Part shown: one piece after another, positions 1-10,700 of the stretch
Numbering within the stretch: position 1 is the stretch's first letter
Layout of the letters: every line of letters begins with the position of its first letter
NCBI GenBank assembly: GCA_029465975.1
Contig: CM055759.1
Location: 11,014,744 to 11,078,743 of the forward strand
Length of the DNA stretch: 64,000 bases
DNA from: Dallia pectoralis
Taxonomy: Eukaryota > Chordata > Actinopteri > Esociformes > Umbridae
Direction: 5' to 3'
Position numbers and translations under genes: made by a program
The notes under the pieces: generated by a model
The model's input: the letters and a program-made list of their open reading frames with translations, nothing else
Databases searched by the model: none
Told to the model about the DNA's origin: nothing

Positions 1-119
1 TTGCATGTGTGAAATTGCCATGAAACCTGCTGTGTACTGCTGCCTTCACAGACCAGCGCAAAATGTCTAACCAAAAGGGAAAGATAGGGAGGCCCTGGTG
101 AGCAACTGTGCAGGAGGAC

Positions 120-375
120 AAATAAACAAGAGTGACTAGTTTTAGAAACAACATGTGTGAGATACAGACCAAATTACAAAATGCTAAAGGAGTGCTTGAT
201 GCTGTTTGTCAAGCATGGTGGAGGCAATGTGATGGTCTGGGGGAGCTTAAGTGGTGGTAAAGTGGGAGAATTGTACAGGGTGAAAGGAATCTTAAAGAAG
301 GAATGTTGCTTGATTTGAGCCAATTTCCTATTACAACAAGACTATGACCCACAAATGTTGTAGGACACAATTATT
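120..375 (+). mobile_element. Decayed Tc1/mariner-like transposase fragment
   Basis: The plus strand reads, with stops and frame breaks, VKHGGGNVMVWGSLSGG followed by ELYRVKGILKKE. This is the Tc1 transposase core around the second catalytic aspartate region. It lies in the narf intron upstream of the first visible exon. The fragment at 3700-4200 on the opposite strand belongs to the same family: both share the words ACCAAAT, GGAGTGCTTGA and GTACAGGGT in the same order. No terminal inverted repeats are visible, so it is a dead remnant. Confidence 0.7.
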
Positions 376-546
376 ATTATTATTACGATTATAATTAAAA
401 ATCCTTATTTCTTACAATGTCGGTAACTTTATTTCCTAATTATCAGACTTATACCATGAATGTTTTCAAGGAAAAGGACATTTCTGAATGTTCTCAAACT
501 TTTGAACAATGGGGTATGTAAGAATATATATGTGTGTGTGTTCCAG

Positions 547-1941
547 GTGAGGTGTTACACATGATGGAGCAGACCAAGGTGTCTTTCGCAGACCTGGACT
601 CAGTTCCTCTAGACCTTGTGTGAGTGTCTCACTGTTTACTTGGCTTGAACCAAGAAGTATGTGTTGGTGCTCGAAGTATATTTACTTGAATACTTAATTT
701 GTCAGTATTGTGGAAGCAGGCAGAGCGTAGTAAACATACCGACCAATACAACTAGATGACATGTGAAAATGTCATCTGAATTCCAGCAATGTGTTTAATC
801 AGCACTATCAGTACCTCCCTGTTTTCAATGGAGTGAGATTTAAACTGGCTTTTCAACAGTAAACGGCGTATTTTGACTGGCGGTTTTGTCCAATTATGCC
901 TTCATTCTTATGAAGCGTGTAAACACTGTATTCAAGCTTTTATATTGATGTAACTGTTAATCCTTATTGTGGTCAGTAAGTTGCATTGTTACTGTGTATG
1001 TGTTAGCATGTATTAAGAAAATGTATGTGTGATTGTAGTGTTCTGCGTGTTGGCCATTAAAAGCGTGTAACATTGTTCTCCGTCTTGACGTTAGGCTTGG
1101 CAAGGATGGGGACCCAGATTTAGTGCGACATCAGGGCAGGGGATCTGAGGGCTTTCTGGAACATATCTTTAAATATGCTGCTAATGAGCTTTTTGGTCTG
1201 GACGTGAAGGAGATCACATACAAGACTCTCAGGTGAGTGAGTTGAGAAAAGTGGAGAGAGGCATTGAAAGCAATCTGAAAGACTAGTAATACATTTAAAT
1301 ATCCCAACTCCTCCCAGGAACCGTGACTTCCAGGAGGTGTGTTTAGAGCGGGATGGGGAGGTGCTGCTGCAGTTTGCGGCCGTCTACGGTTTCCGGAACA
1401 TCCAGACCCTGGTCCACCGGATGAGGAGCGGACGTGTGCCATACCATCTGGTGGAGGTGCTGTCCTGCCCTGGAGGTAACCATCTGGCCTAACCTGTCAG
1501 TCCCAACGCCATGTGTATGTGACGAAGGTCACTATGGAAACCTGATTATGTCTGAGATGGCTGTCAGTGAATTGAAGTCCACCAGATATAAATATGAACA
1601 ATATTAACTGAAGAAGCTGAATGGAAAGCTGAACTTTTATTTAATGTTAATTTTGTACTGATCTCACTCTCTCTCGAGGCTGTTTGAGTGGTCGAGGGCA
1701 GGCGGAAGGAGAGACAGCGGGTCGGCTAGACAAAGCCTTAGTTCAGCAGATGGAGGAGGCCTACAGCAGTCTCCCAGTCAAGCTGCCTGACACCAACCCT
1801 GGCCTACACATGCTTTACCAGGACTGGCTGGAAGGACAGGACTCCACACATGCCAACGCACTCCTACACACACAGTACACCCAGCAGAGTCCCAGCCAGA
1901 CGCACACACACAACACACAACCCCCCCACATACAGTGGTGA
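547..1941 (+). CDS. narf: Nuclear prelamin A recognition factor (NARF), C-terminal part; 5' end outside window
   Basis: Four exons are visible: 547-619, 1095-1232, 1318-1475 and 1679-1941 (stop TGA). They join in phase to encode the last ~209 residues of an iron-only hydrogenase-like protein. The exon at 1318-1475 ends in the motif VEVLSCPGG, which continues as CLSGRGQA in the next exon. This cysteine pair is the conserved C-terminal iron-sulfur motif of the NARF/CIAO3 family. The stretch DKALVQQMEEAYSSLPVK and the end HIQW resemble NARF more than CIAO3, which has a different GGGQ-type loop after the cysteines. NARF binds farnesylated prelamin A at the nuclear envelope (known for the mammalian protein). 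The first visible exon starts with two bases of a split codon, so upstream exons must lie before base 1. Confident for the family; fairly confident for narf over ciao3. Confidence 0.85.
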
Positions 1942-3700
1942 GAAATACAAACCTCTTGTACACATACGCGCCCACAAAATTTCAAATCCTGAAGTCTAAC
2001 ACGAGGGGTATCCGGAACCTGTGGCATTACTGACCCTCTCTTGTCAAAATACCACTACAATGTTTCCCATAGGTGTCATTGTACATAGTGGGTCAGATGG
2101 CCAGGATTATCTAGTTACAAGACCTGACCGATACATCACAGAATGACTTGGGTCTGAACATCCCACAGCCAGCCACAGGGTGGGGCAGTTTCCCCATGTG
2201 TGTCGTTGCTCCAGTTCTGGTGGAGGCTGGTCCACTGTGCTCTCACCACCATAGTAATGTTATGGACCACACCATTTAAACAAGGGGGCCACATTTGTTG
2301 GACTGACAATGTAATTTTCCATCCAAAGGATCAATATCCTGGAACAATATAATATTAAGTTCAAGCATGAGAACCTAGTAAATTATCACACTGTGTTATG
2401 TTAATATGTACTAAATCTCAAGACTGTAAATAAGTCTAGATACTTTTTTTTTAGTAATAATGCATTTCAGAGTCTGTATACAAATCTATAGAATTAAACA
2501 TAATACCAACCGAACTTGCTAGAATTCAAATGTACATGTTCCCTTTATCTCCTGTGATTTCAAAATGATAAATGATTGGTTAATGATAATTTCACAATAC
2601 CATCTGACAATACCATGTATTCACTAACACTGCTGAATATGCAGCTGGGGCTGTCATTTGCAATGCATGTGTTTAGATGTTATTATCCTGGCCTTATTAT
2701 GGACATTCTATATCATTGGGCCCATTAGCTTTACCTGAAACTGTCCATGAGGATATATAGAAGTACCCTAAGTTTAGCTCCTTGAGTATTATTCTTTACA
2801 TTGTTCATGTTTATTCAACAGAGACTATTGTTTTATTCATACCAGACTGTCACACATCCAGGTGTACCTTCTTAAAGATGCTGCATGCTTTACAGAATGC
2901 AGTGTGCTGCTTTTCACACCGCTCGCTCAATCAGGAAGTCGAGTCACATGAGTGTGCCTTAGAACGCTGTGCTGCCTCGGTAGTCAGTGTCACACCTGCA
3001 ATAGATCTAGGAAAAAGGAAAATGTGAGAACACGTTGTGAGAACCCCGGACTTCCATTTATTCACTTCAATTGTTTAAACAAATGTTGTTCTGACAAAAA
3101 TAAAGTAATTCAGAAGTTGCATTTGTTAGTAGTGTAGTGCTGCTGTTCACCTTTGTACTAACCATAGTCCATTACTCTACCTGCGGATGATTAGAACTTC
3201 CAGTATGCTGTTGTAAATCTCGGAGCAGTGCCCAAATCATTATGTAGTCAAATTGTGAAATTCCTATCGGAAAGGTTGGTTTTATTTATATTCATTTTGA
3301 AGTGTAACATGTTTGTTTGTGCTAACATTACCGTTCTGTTTGTCAATCTATTTATATATATATATATATTTTTACTGTAATGTTTGAGAAATTGTGAATA
3401 TTTATTGAGCACAAATTTCTTTGAAGTGTGAGAAACCCATTCAACTAAGCCCTGGTTGTTTTCATCACTATTATTGGTGTTCTGGGTGTTTTTTGTATAG
3501 GGTTTTTCTAATTAATTTAAAATGTTTTATATCGTTCAAAAGAAGTTTTGGTCATTTATAAATGTTATTTTTTAAATATACATGAATTGAGTTTGAATAG
3601 AAAATGGTGTTAAGGTTAAAAATGATGATTTTATTATTATTATAATTGTGTCCTTTAAGCTTTGTTTTTTTAATTATCCAGCTATTACAACATGTCTGAC
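1942..3700. other. narf 3' UTR and flank, AT-rich, no gene seen
   Basis: No exon or RNA gene is recognisable here. A canonical AATAAA lies at 3099-3104, about 1.16 kb after the narf stop codon, and could end a long narf 3' UTR. A short TA microsatellite lies around 3352-3370. The small open frames in this stretch have no recognisable similarity. Confidence 0.5.
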
Positions 3701-4200
3701 CTTTGGCATTCTTGTTATGAATTGAAAAGATTTTACCACATGGTTCCTGAAGCACCTCCCTCATGTTGAATTTGCTTGATGGGCACTTCTTACATACCAG
3801 ATGGGTTGAGATCCGGTGACTGTGCTGCCCACTCCATTATAGACAAAATACCGGCTGACTGCTTTGTCTTTAATTAGTTGTTGCACCGTTTGGAGCTGTA
3901 CTTTGTGTCAATGACCTGTTGTAGGTAGGAAATGGCTCTCATCAAGAGCTGTTCTTTCTTCAAAATCCAAGTTACCCTGTACAAATCTCCCACATGGCCT
4001 TCACCATATTTGACAGGTGGCCTCAAGCACTCCTGCAAGATTTTCTCATTTGGTCCGCATCTCATGAATCTTGTTTTTGGTCAATGTATTTTTCCTCTTG
4101 CCCAGTTATGCAGCACTCCCACTCCTCTTTTGATTCTGGTATGAGCCACTTTGTGCTTTGAAGGTAGTAGTACACAGCATTGTATGTTTTGTTTTGAAAT
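3700..4200 (-). mobile_element. Decayed Tc1/mariner-like transposase fragment, inverted
   Basis: The minus strand encodes MRCGPNEKILQECLRPPVKY followed by GDLYRVTWILKKEQLLMRAI, then frame breaks and a tail ending in SPDLNPSG-like sequence near 3800. This is the transposase core of the Tc1 superfamily. It is the same family as the fragment near 120-375 but in the opposite orientation, so the two copies bracket the narf 3' exons. No intact reading frame or terminal repeats were seen. Confidence 0.75.
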
Positions 4201-4474
4201 TTCTGTGTGACCCTAAACGAAATGAAATATGCGTTTAATTTGAAAGAAAACAATCAATGTGTGTTGATTGTGTTTTCTTGTATTGCGTGCTACAGCAATA
4301 TATATGCTAAGTATGTGAACGTCACCAAACAAAGAAAAAAACATGTTAACCACAACACTCATGAGCCAAATGAAGAAGTTCCTATGTGTCTTAACCAATC
4401 AGCTGTGGGTGTTTTTGCCGCTGAGCAAATGTGAAGAGGTCCCAGATCGATGCAGCTGCTACCTTGGTGTTGGG

Positions 4475-5489
4475 ATGGATGCACTGCTGTGGAGATGTGT
4501 GCTAGGACTTCTGTCCACACCTGGACAGGTAAGGTGTTTTTAGTTGACCTTTATCAAAGTTTCAGACAATTGCATGTTGTCTATTAAATTTTCCCTGTCA
4601 GCTTCACAGAGCCCCAGTAGCGTGTCTCTGACTGTCAACTCGTCCGCTGATATTCACTGCTCGACCACGCTGACCAACCCCTTTGGACTCTACCTCAAAG
4701 GGTCATTTCCACAGCAACTGAGAAGTTTGAGAATAAGCAATCATGAAGATTACTGTCAATACGAGGTTTCAGAATCTGGTCACTGTGGTCTCTGAACACA
4801 AGCAGGTCTGGAGTATTAAACTGAGCCTGTCCCAGCTTGTGGAGGACACGGACAGTTATTACTGTAGCTGGAGTTACCAGGAGAATAGTACCAGGAGAAC
4901 AAAGCTGGCCGAGTTGCAGAGTAATGGCACAGTCATCATATGATGATCATCAAAGCTACCATCTTTGTTAGATTGTGAACTATTTTTGTTGATATAAATA
5001 ACCGTTTAGCCAATAAAAACAGTTTATATTCCACTGTAGAAATATAAATCTGCATTTTCAATGACACATCACAACCCCATAATGTTAACAATGCTGGCCT
5101 TTGATAAACATTGTACTAGCCAGAAGTGCACAAATGTTAGGTACTGATTAAGAAAATGTGCAAACCAGAATGTGTCTTGGAAGTACTTAAGAACTGCAGG
5201 TATTCCCCTGAGCACGTGAGCGACTTGAGTTAAAATGCTATTTATTAAATGTTTTATTTAAGATTTAGTTAACAAGGTTGACCGATTCAGTACAAATTGT
5301 CATTTGCAACGGCGACCTATAATATATGACCGGAGTTGAAGAAGACCTGAAACTCTTCCTAATTCTCTTGTCCCCTAACCCTCAGAGATAGACCTAAGAT
5401 GTGACGGCACCCAAACCAATGTAGCAGTCATCCTTATTTATGTCATTCTAATGGTCATCTTCCTTCTCGTCCTATGTTTCCTCGTCTGA
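4475..5489 (+). pseudogene. CD7-like immunoglobulin V-domain membrane protein, frameshifted
   Basis: Three exons can be drawn. Exon 4475-4528 (ATG, short hydrophobic leader MDALLWRCVLGLL) joins in phase 0 to exon 4610-4920, which joins in phase 1 to exon 5386-5489 (stop TGA 5487-5489). Exon 2 is an Ig V-set domain: SVSLTVNSSADIHC carries the first cysteine, GLYLKGSF replaces the usual core tryptophan region, and VEDTDSYYCSW carries the second cysteine. Exon 3 encodes a 22-residue hydrophobic segment starting at TNVAVILIYV and ends directly after it, so the protein would have almost no cytoplasmic tail. Within exon 2 the reading frame changes by one base between about 4737 and 4795, so the model as sequenced is broken. 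Domain type, the YLK motif and position beside narf all fit CD7, which lies near NARF in human. It could be a pseudogene, a null allele or an assembly indel. Confidence 0.6.
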
Positions 5490-7768
5490 GCTTTTATCCA
5501 ATGCACACAGGTAAGCCAGGATAAAACAGATGATTGTTTTTCTTCTCTGTAAGTAACAGACACCAACATCCAAATCCTTACCACGTGTGTCAACAGCACA
5601 GGATGACTGCTGACCCACAGTTCATCTACTTTAACAGCTTTCCAGGCAACCTCGGCTTCAGAGAAATATTGTAACATGAAGGGAATGGTGTTTTTGTGCA
5701 ATATATGTTCACATTGACAATTTTTACTAATGTTCAAAGTTTCAGACGTCAGAACAATTGTGAAATTATGGAACACATTCATTTACATTGAATTATACAG
5801 ACGGCTGTTGTACATTTTTATTTAACTTAAAAACCATCCATTTGTAAAACATAGACTGTATTGTTTTCACCTAATACCTCTATTCGATTCTTGCACTATT
5901 GAAGTTTCAGAAAAAAAAAATTTGTGCACATACAGCCTGTTTACACCACATCCTGTAGAGATGCGTGGCATATCTGCTTATCGGATCCAATGTGTGCTGC
6001 CCAATTTAAGCAGCAAGTATCTTTGTCGTTTTACACATCCAGCAGATTTTACTGATTGTATTAAATTGTATTTGAAAAACATTTTTCGGACAGAGAAGGT
6101 GCTGACAAAGCGGAAACAAGAACACTTAACTGTGGTCATGCTAGTGTTTTCAGTAAAATCGACCACTACCAATAAATAGCACAGATGGACTACTGTAATC
6201 CACAAGTCCGCAGCTGCACATATTTTTCTGTCACCCACTAGAGGGCAGTAAGGGGAAGCAGAGAAACATTCAATCATTGAAGATGAGATGAGAAGTTAGC
6301 TTTATTTTCAAGATTCAGACACATCAATACCTCATAAACAAGACCTTCAAGAAAAAAACGAATTACATATTCTGAATCTGCTGTCAATAGAGAACAAGCA
6401 ACCTTGTTTCTCTTTCAGAGTAGAATTAATTTGATTCTTTTTAATTAACTTCAAAGCTATTGTCTATCACATTTTGCTTAATTGCTCGGATCCACTGAAA
6501 TAATATGACCAAAACAACTGTAGTATATAGTGCTGCTCTACCATCAATACTCTTTAGTTTTTCAAATATTTGAATTGGATTCTTTTAAATCAACCTTAAA
6601 GCCAATGTTTAGTTTTGCTTAATTGCTCGGACCCAATAAAACCTTTTTGACCAAAAACAACTGGAATATCTTCAGGAATTGCTGCTCATACATACCATAC
6701 TTTTTTAATGAAATTTTGCTCAATAGCTTGAACTTAATTACATTGTTTTGACTAACAACAACTTAATTATCTCCAGGAACTGCTAAATTTTTTGGATTTT
6801 TTACCATCTTTTCTATATCAAAAGTAGATTAGGAATATGTAATGTGTTTGTTTCTGGCAGATCTCGTTTATGCGGTTTTGATGATCAAAGCCCGAATCTT
6901 GAATAAAACTAACTTCACTGCAGTGTGGCCTTCTTTCAAGGTCTGCAAAACATTAAAAGCAAGGTCTTTGGTTTGTTCACTGTTATGTAAGTTCATGTAT
7001 TCCAGTTGTCAGATGAAGGTCCTCACAGCGTGAAACAACCACATTGGACCGGTCCTGACTTTGACTAGAAGCTTTATCTGACTTAAGTTAATGGTAAGAA
7101 CTGGAATAAGAATAACTGTGATGTTTAGGTTGAGACTGGGCATAAGGTTCGTCTATTTTATTTAAGGTCAGGTAAAGGTAGAAACATGTAGTCTAATACC
7201 AGTCCTAAATGGCCGGTCCACACGTAGCCGGAACTAATCATCCAGCCGTGTTTTCAGTACGGAATGGTTATTGGGACTGGACTGGTGCGCGGGATAAGCG
7301 GTATTAAGGATACTTCTAATGAAAAACACGGGTGCATTGTATTAGACAACATATTCTAGAAACTGTTAATATCATCACATTATTAATGTGTTTTCTACAG
7401 ATAAACACAACTTTCGGTCTAACTCACTAACGTCATGGATGCAGAACTGGGAAAAAGTTTACAAACTAAATTCAAGCTGATCTGCGGCTTATTCCATTAA
7501 TTGACCACTACTATTGTGTCTAAATAAAACAGTACTGTGATGTCTGTTTTCTGGAGAATCTGACACTATATTGCTGCTTTCAGTTGATGTTATTCCATAT
7601 GAGCTCATTCATTTGTGTTCTATTGCTCCTGGACAGCGACACCCAACCAGAGTAATTTAATCTGTTCTGGATTTAGAGACCAAAGCTCAAAGTCTGGGAC
7701 AAGTTGCAAGCTATCGCCCTACCCGGTGACCAACGAAGATTTTCCACGGCGTTTTAGGATTTGTGAAG
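5490..7768. other. Intergenic region upstream of fdxr; degenerate ~110-140 bp repeats
   Basis: No gene is recognised. Three diverged tandem copies start near 6472, 6610 and 6712, each beginning with TTTTGCT(T/C)AAT and carrying a GACCAAAA/GACTAACA-CAACT block and an AGGAA(T/C)TGCT end. The last few hundred bases before 7769 should contain the fdxr promoter, but no clear core element was identified. Confidence 0.5.
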
Positions 7769-10700
7769 ATGAGCACACATAAAGCTGTGTTGTGGAAGAT
7801 CCGGGTGTGTCACCTGTTTTTCAATTCACCAAGGCGCGTTAGGATCACTCGATTGCATGGTAAGACCGGGGGTATGGGTATCTAGACACATTATGTAAGA
7901 CCGGGGGTATCTAGACACATTATGTAAGACTGGGGGTATCTAGACCCATTATGCAAGACCGGGGGTATCTAGACACATTATGTAAGACCTGGGGTATCTA
8001 GGCACATTATGTAAGACCGGGGGTATCTAGACACATTATGTGAGACCGGGAGTATCTAGACACATTATGTGAGACCGGGGGTATCTAGACACATTATGTG
8101 AGACCGGGGGTATCTAGACACATTATGTGAGACCGGGGGTATTTAGACACATTATGTAAGACCAGGGGTATCTTGACACATTAGTACCCTAATGTGAATT
8201 TAGAGCCTTGTGTTTTATCTCGGGTTGTCTTCAGGAGTTCAGAATCCTTTATTAGAATTGATCTATAAGGAACGTTGTTAAAAATGTGTCAAAATATTGT
8301 GTTGCACTAATATACTATCCCCAGAAATGTAAGTAAAGTTTTTTACACACACACCCAACAAAATAAGTCTACCTCACCCCAGAGATCGTCAGATCCAGTT
8401 ACAATTTGTTATAAGGAAAAACATTTTACGTAAGCTTACATTTTGTGTGTGAGAGATGTGATGCTGAATTTCTTTGCACATCTCCGTATTTTGTTGAATA
8501 TTTCAGGTGTTCGTGGACTTGTCACCACCCCATCTGCCTCCAGCCCCAAGGTGTGTATAGTGGGGGGAGGTCCTGCTGGTTTCTACACTGCACAACATCT
8601 GGTCAAGGTGAGAGACGTAATTGACATTTCCCATTGATTACTTTTCTCTTTGGTTGTAAGCACACGTTTCATGGAGTGTCTGTCATATGTCTTTCAGAAG
8701 TTGATCTCAGTTTAATAGATCATCTTGGCAATAACGAAACGATCAGTAACAAAAGTGAAGAAAAATGTTGTGCATATATTAGCTCATGGTATGTGTAGCC
8801 GATATGCAGGTTGCATTTATATTTTTGTGCATATATTAGCTAATGGTTTGTGTAGCCAATATGCAGGTTGCATTTATGTTTTTGTGCATATACTAGCTCA
8901 TGGTATGTGTAGCAGATATGTAGGTTGCATTTATATTTTTGTGCATATTTTAGCTCATGGTATGTGTAGCCGATATGCAGGTTGAACTTATTTTTTTGTG
9001 CATATATTAGCTCATGGTATGTGTAGCCAATTAACATTTACGTTATATATTACATAATATATGTTTGGAAATATTGATGCAGAAGACTAATGAATCTATT
9101 TTAACGATAATCCCTCCAAAATCAGAAATATATATGACATACAGTAGCTTGTTTTAAAATGCAAATATGATGATGATAATACTGAAATAAACCGAAATAC
9201 ACACCACTACTTGTATACTAGGATATGAAATGTTTTACTCTCAGAATAGTTCTTAATGGTGTAGAGGTGCATGTTTTGTAGCACCTGACTGCTAGTTGTA
9301 GCTTACTTGTGTGTGCTGATTTCGTGAATACATTTCCTGCACTTTCACTCAAAGCTGTGGTTCAAACAAAAGCCTAATATTTTGCAAGACATGTCAGACC
9401 CCACCCAACAGTGTCGTTCAGGCGGGCTGTCAGGTCAAATATGCATCAATGGACTCCAGTACTGGCATGTTTATAAAGCAGGAGTTTGTTGTGTCTCCAA
9501 GACTCGGCCAGATGTTCAGGTGGACATCTACGAGCGACTACCTGTCCCCTTCGGCTTGGTCAGATTTGGGGTGGCCCCCGACCACCCGGAGGTCAAGGTC
9601 AGTATTGAGTCCTTGTTAAGAGATTGTCAGACCAAAACAGAGAAAATGATGCATGGTCAAATACGTTTTTTTTTAAATCATGGTCGCTCTCTTGTTCCCA
9701 TTGTGTTCGTCTCTCTTGTTTTTCATGATGTCTGTCAGAATGTTATCAACACCTTTACCCAGACTGCCCAGCACGCTAGGTGTAGTTTCCATGGCAACGT
9801 GAGTGTTGGTAAGGATGTCTCTGTGCAGGAGCTTCAGGAAGCCTATCACGCCGTGGTTCTGGTGAGATTACAGTCCAACAACACACTGTCCTGCAAACAC
9901 TGACACTGTGTCAGTTGTTAAAGTAGTCAGTGTGTGTCAGTAGTGTTACATTTTATATATGTGTGTGTTTATTTGTAGAGCTATGGAGCAGAAGGGAACA
10001 TGACTATGGGCGTACCAGGGGAAGACTTGCCTGGAGTTTATTCTGCCAAAGACTTTGTTGGCTGGTACAATGGGTTGCCTAGAAACAGAGATGTAGGTAC
10101 TGTTTGGATGTGTTCGATAAACTATTGAGCTCTTAAGTCCTGGGTTTGTACACAAATATATCCATAAATCAGCCTGTATCTTCTTTTGTCTTGTTCACTG
10201 TCTGTTTCCATCCTCCCAGCTGAGGCCAGATTTGATGTGTGAGACTGCTGTAATTCTGGGCCAAGGTAATGTGGCCCTGGATGTAGCCAGGATACTGCTA
10301 TCTCCTGTTGACATTTTGAAGGTGAGATATGTTACCATGTCCTAGCACACCCAGATCAGTCTCTGGAAATGTCTTATAATGTCAAAACACAGAAAGTACA
10401 TCTTTTTGTTGATTGTAGTCAGGATTACAACCAAAAACATGTTTGGAACCGGTGTGGCCAGTGTGTCTGTCACCTCATCTCAGTGCCATCTTTCTAGAAT
10501 ACTGATATTACCCAGCCTGCCCTGGACTCCCTGGCGAAGAGCAGGGTCCGCCGGGTGCTGATCGTGGGGCGCAGGGGACCCCTACAAGTGGCCTGTACCA
10601 TCAAGGTGAGGCTCTGACCCTTAACCCCTGACCTGCAGAACACAGATTGATGCAAGCTCATGTGTCAAAGTCATAACCGCTCGCTGCTTCAGTTGCAAAT

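Noticed and set aside
547..1941. Assignment of the first gene to ciao3 (narfl)
   Set aside because: Same family, but the loop after the CPGGC motif and the DKALVQQME and YQDWLEG stretches follow NARF, and NARF fits the 17q25 synteny.
4207..4434. 75-residue open frame just before the Ig gene
   Set aside because: No similarity, wrong frame for the leader exon, and AT-rich composition.
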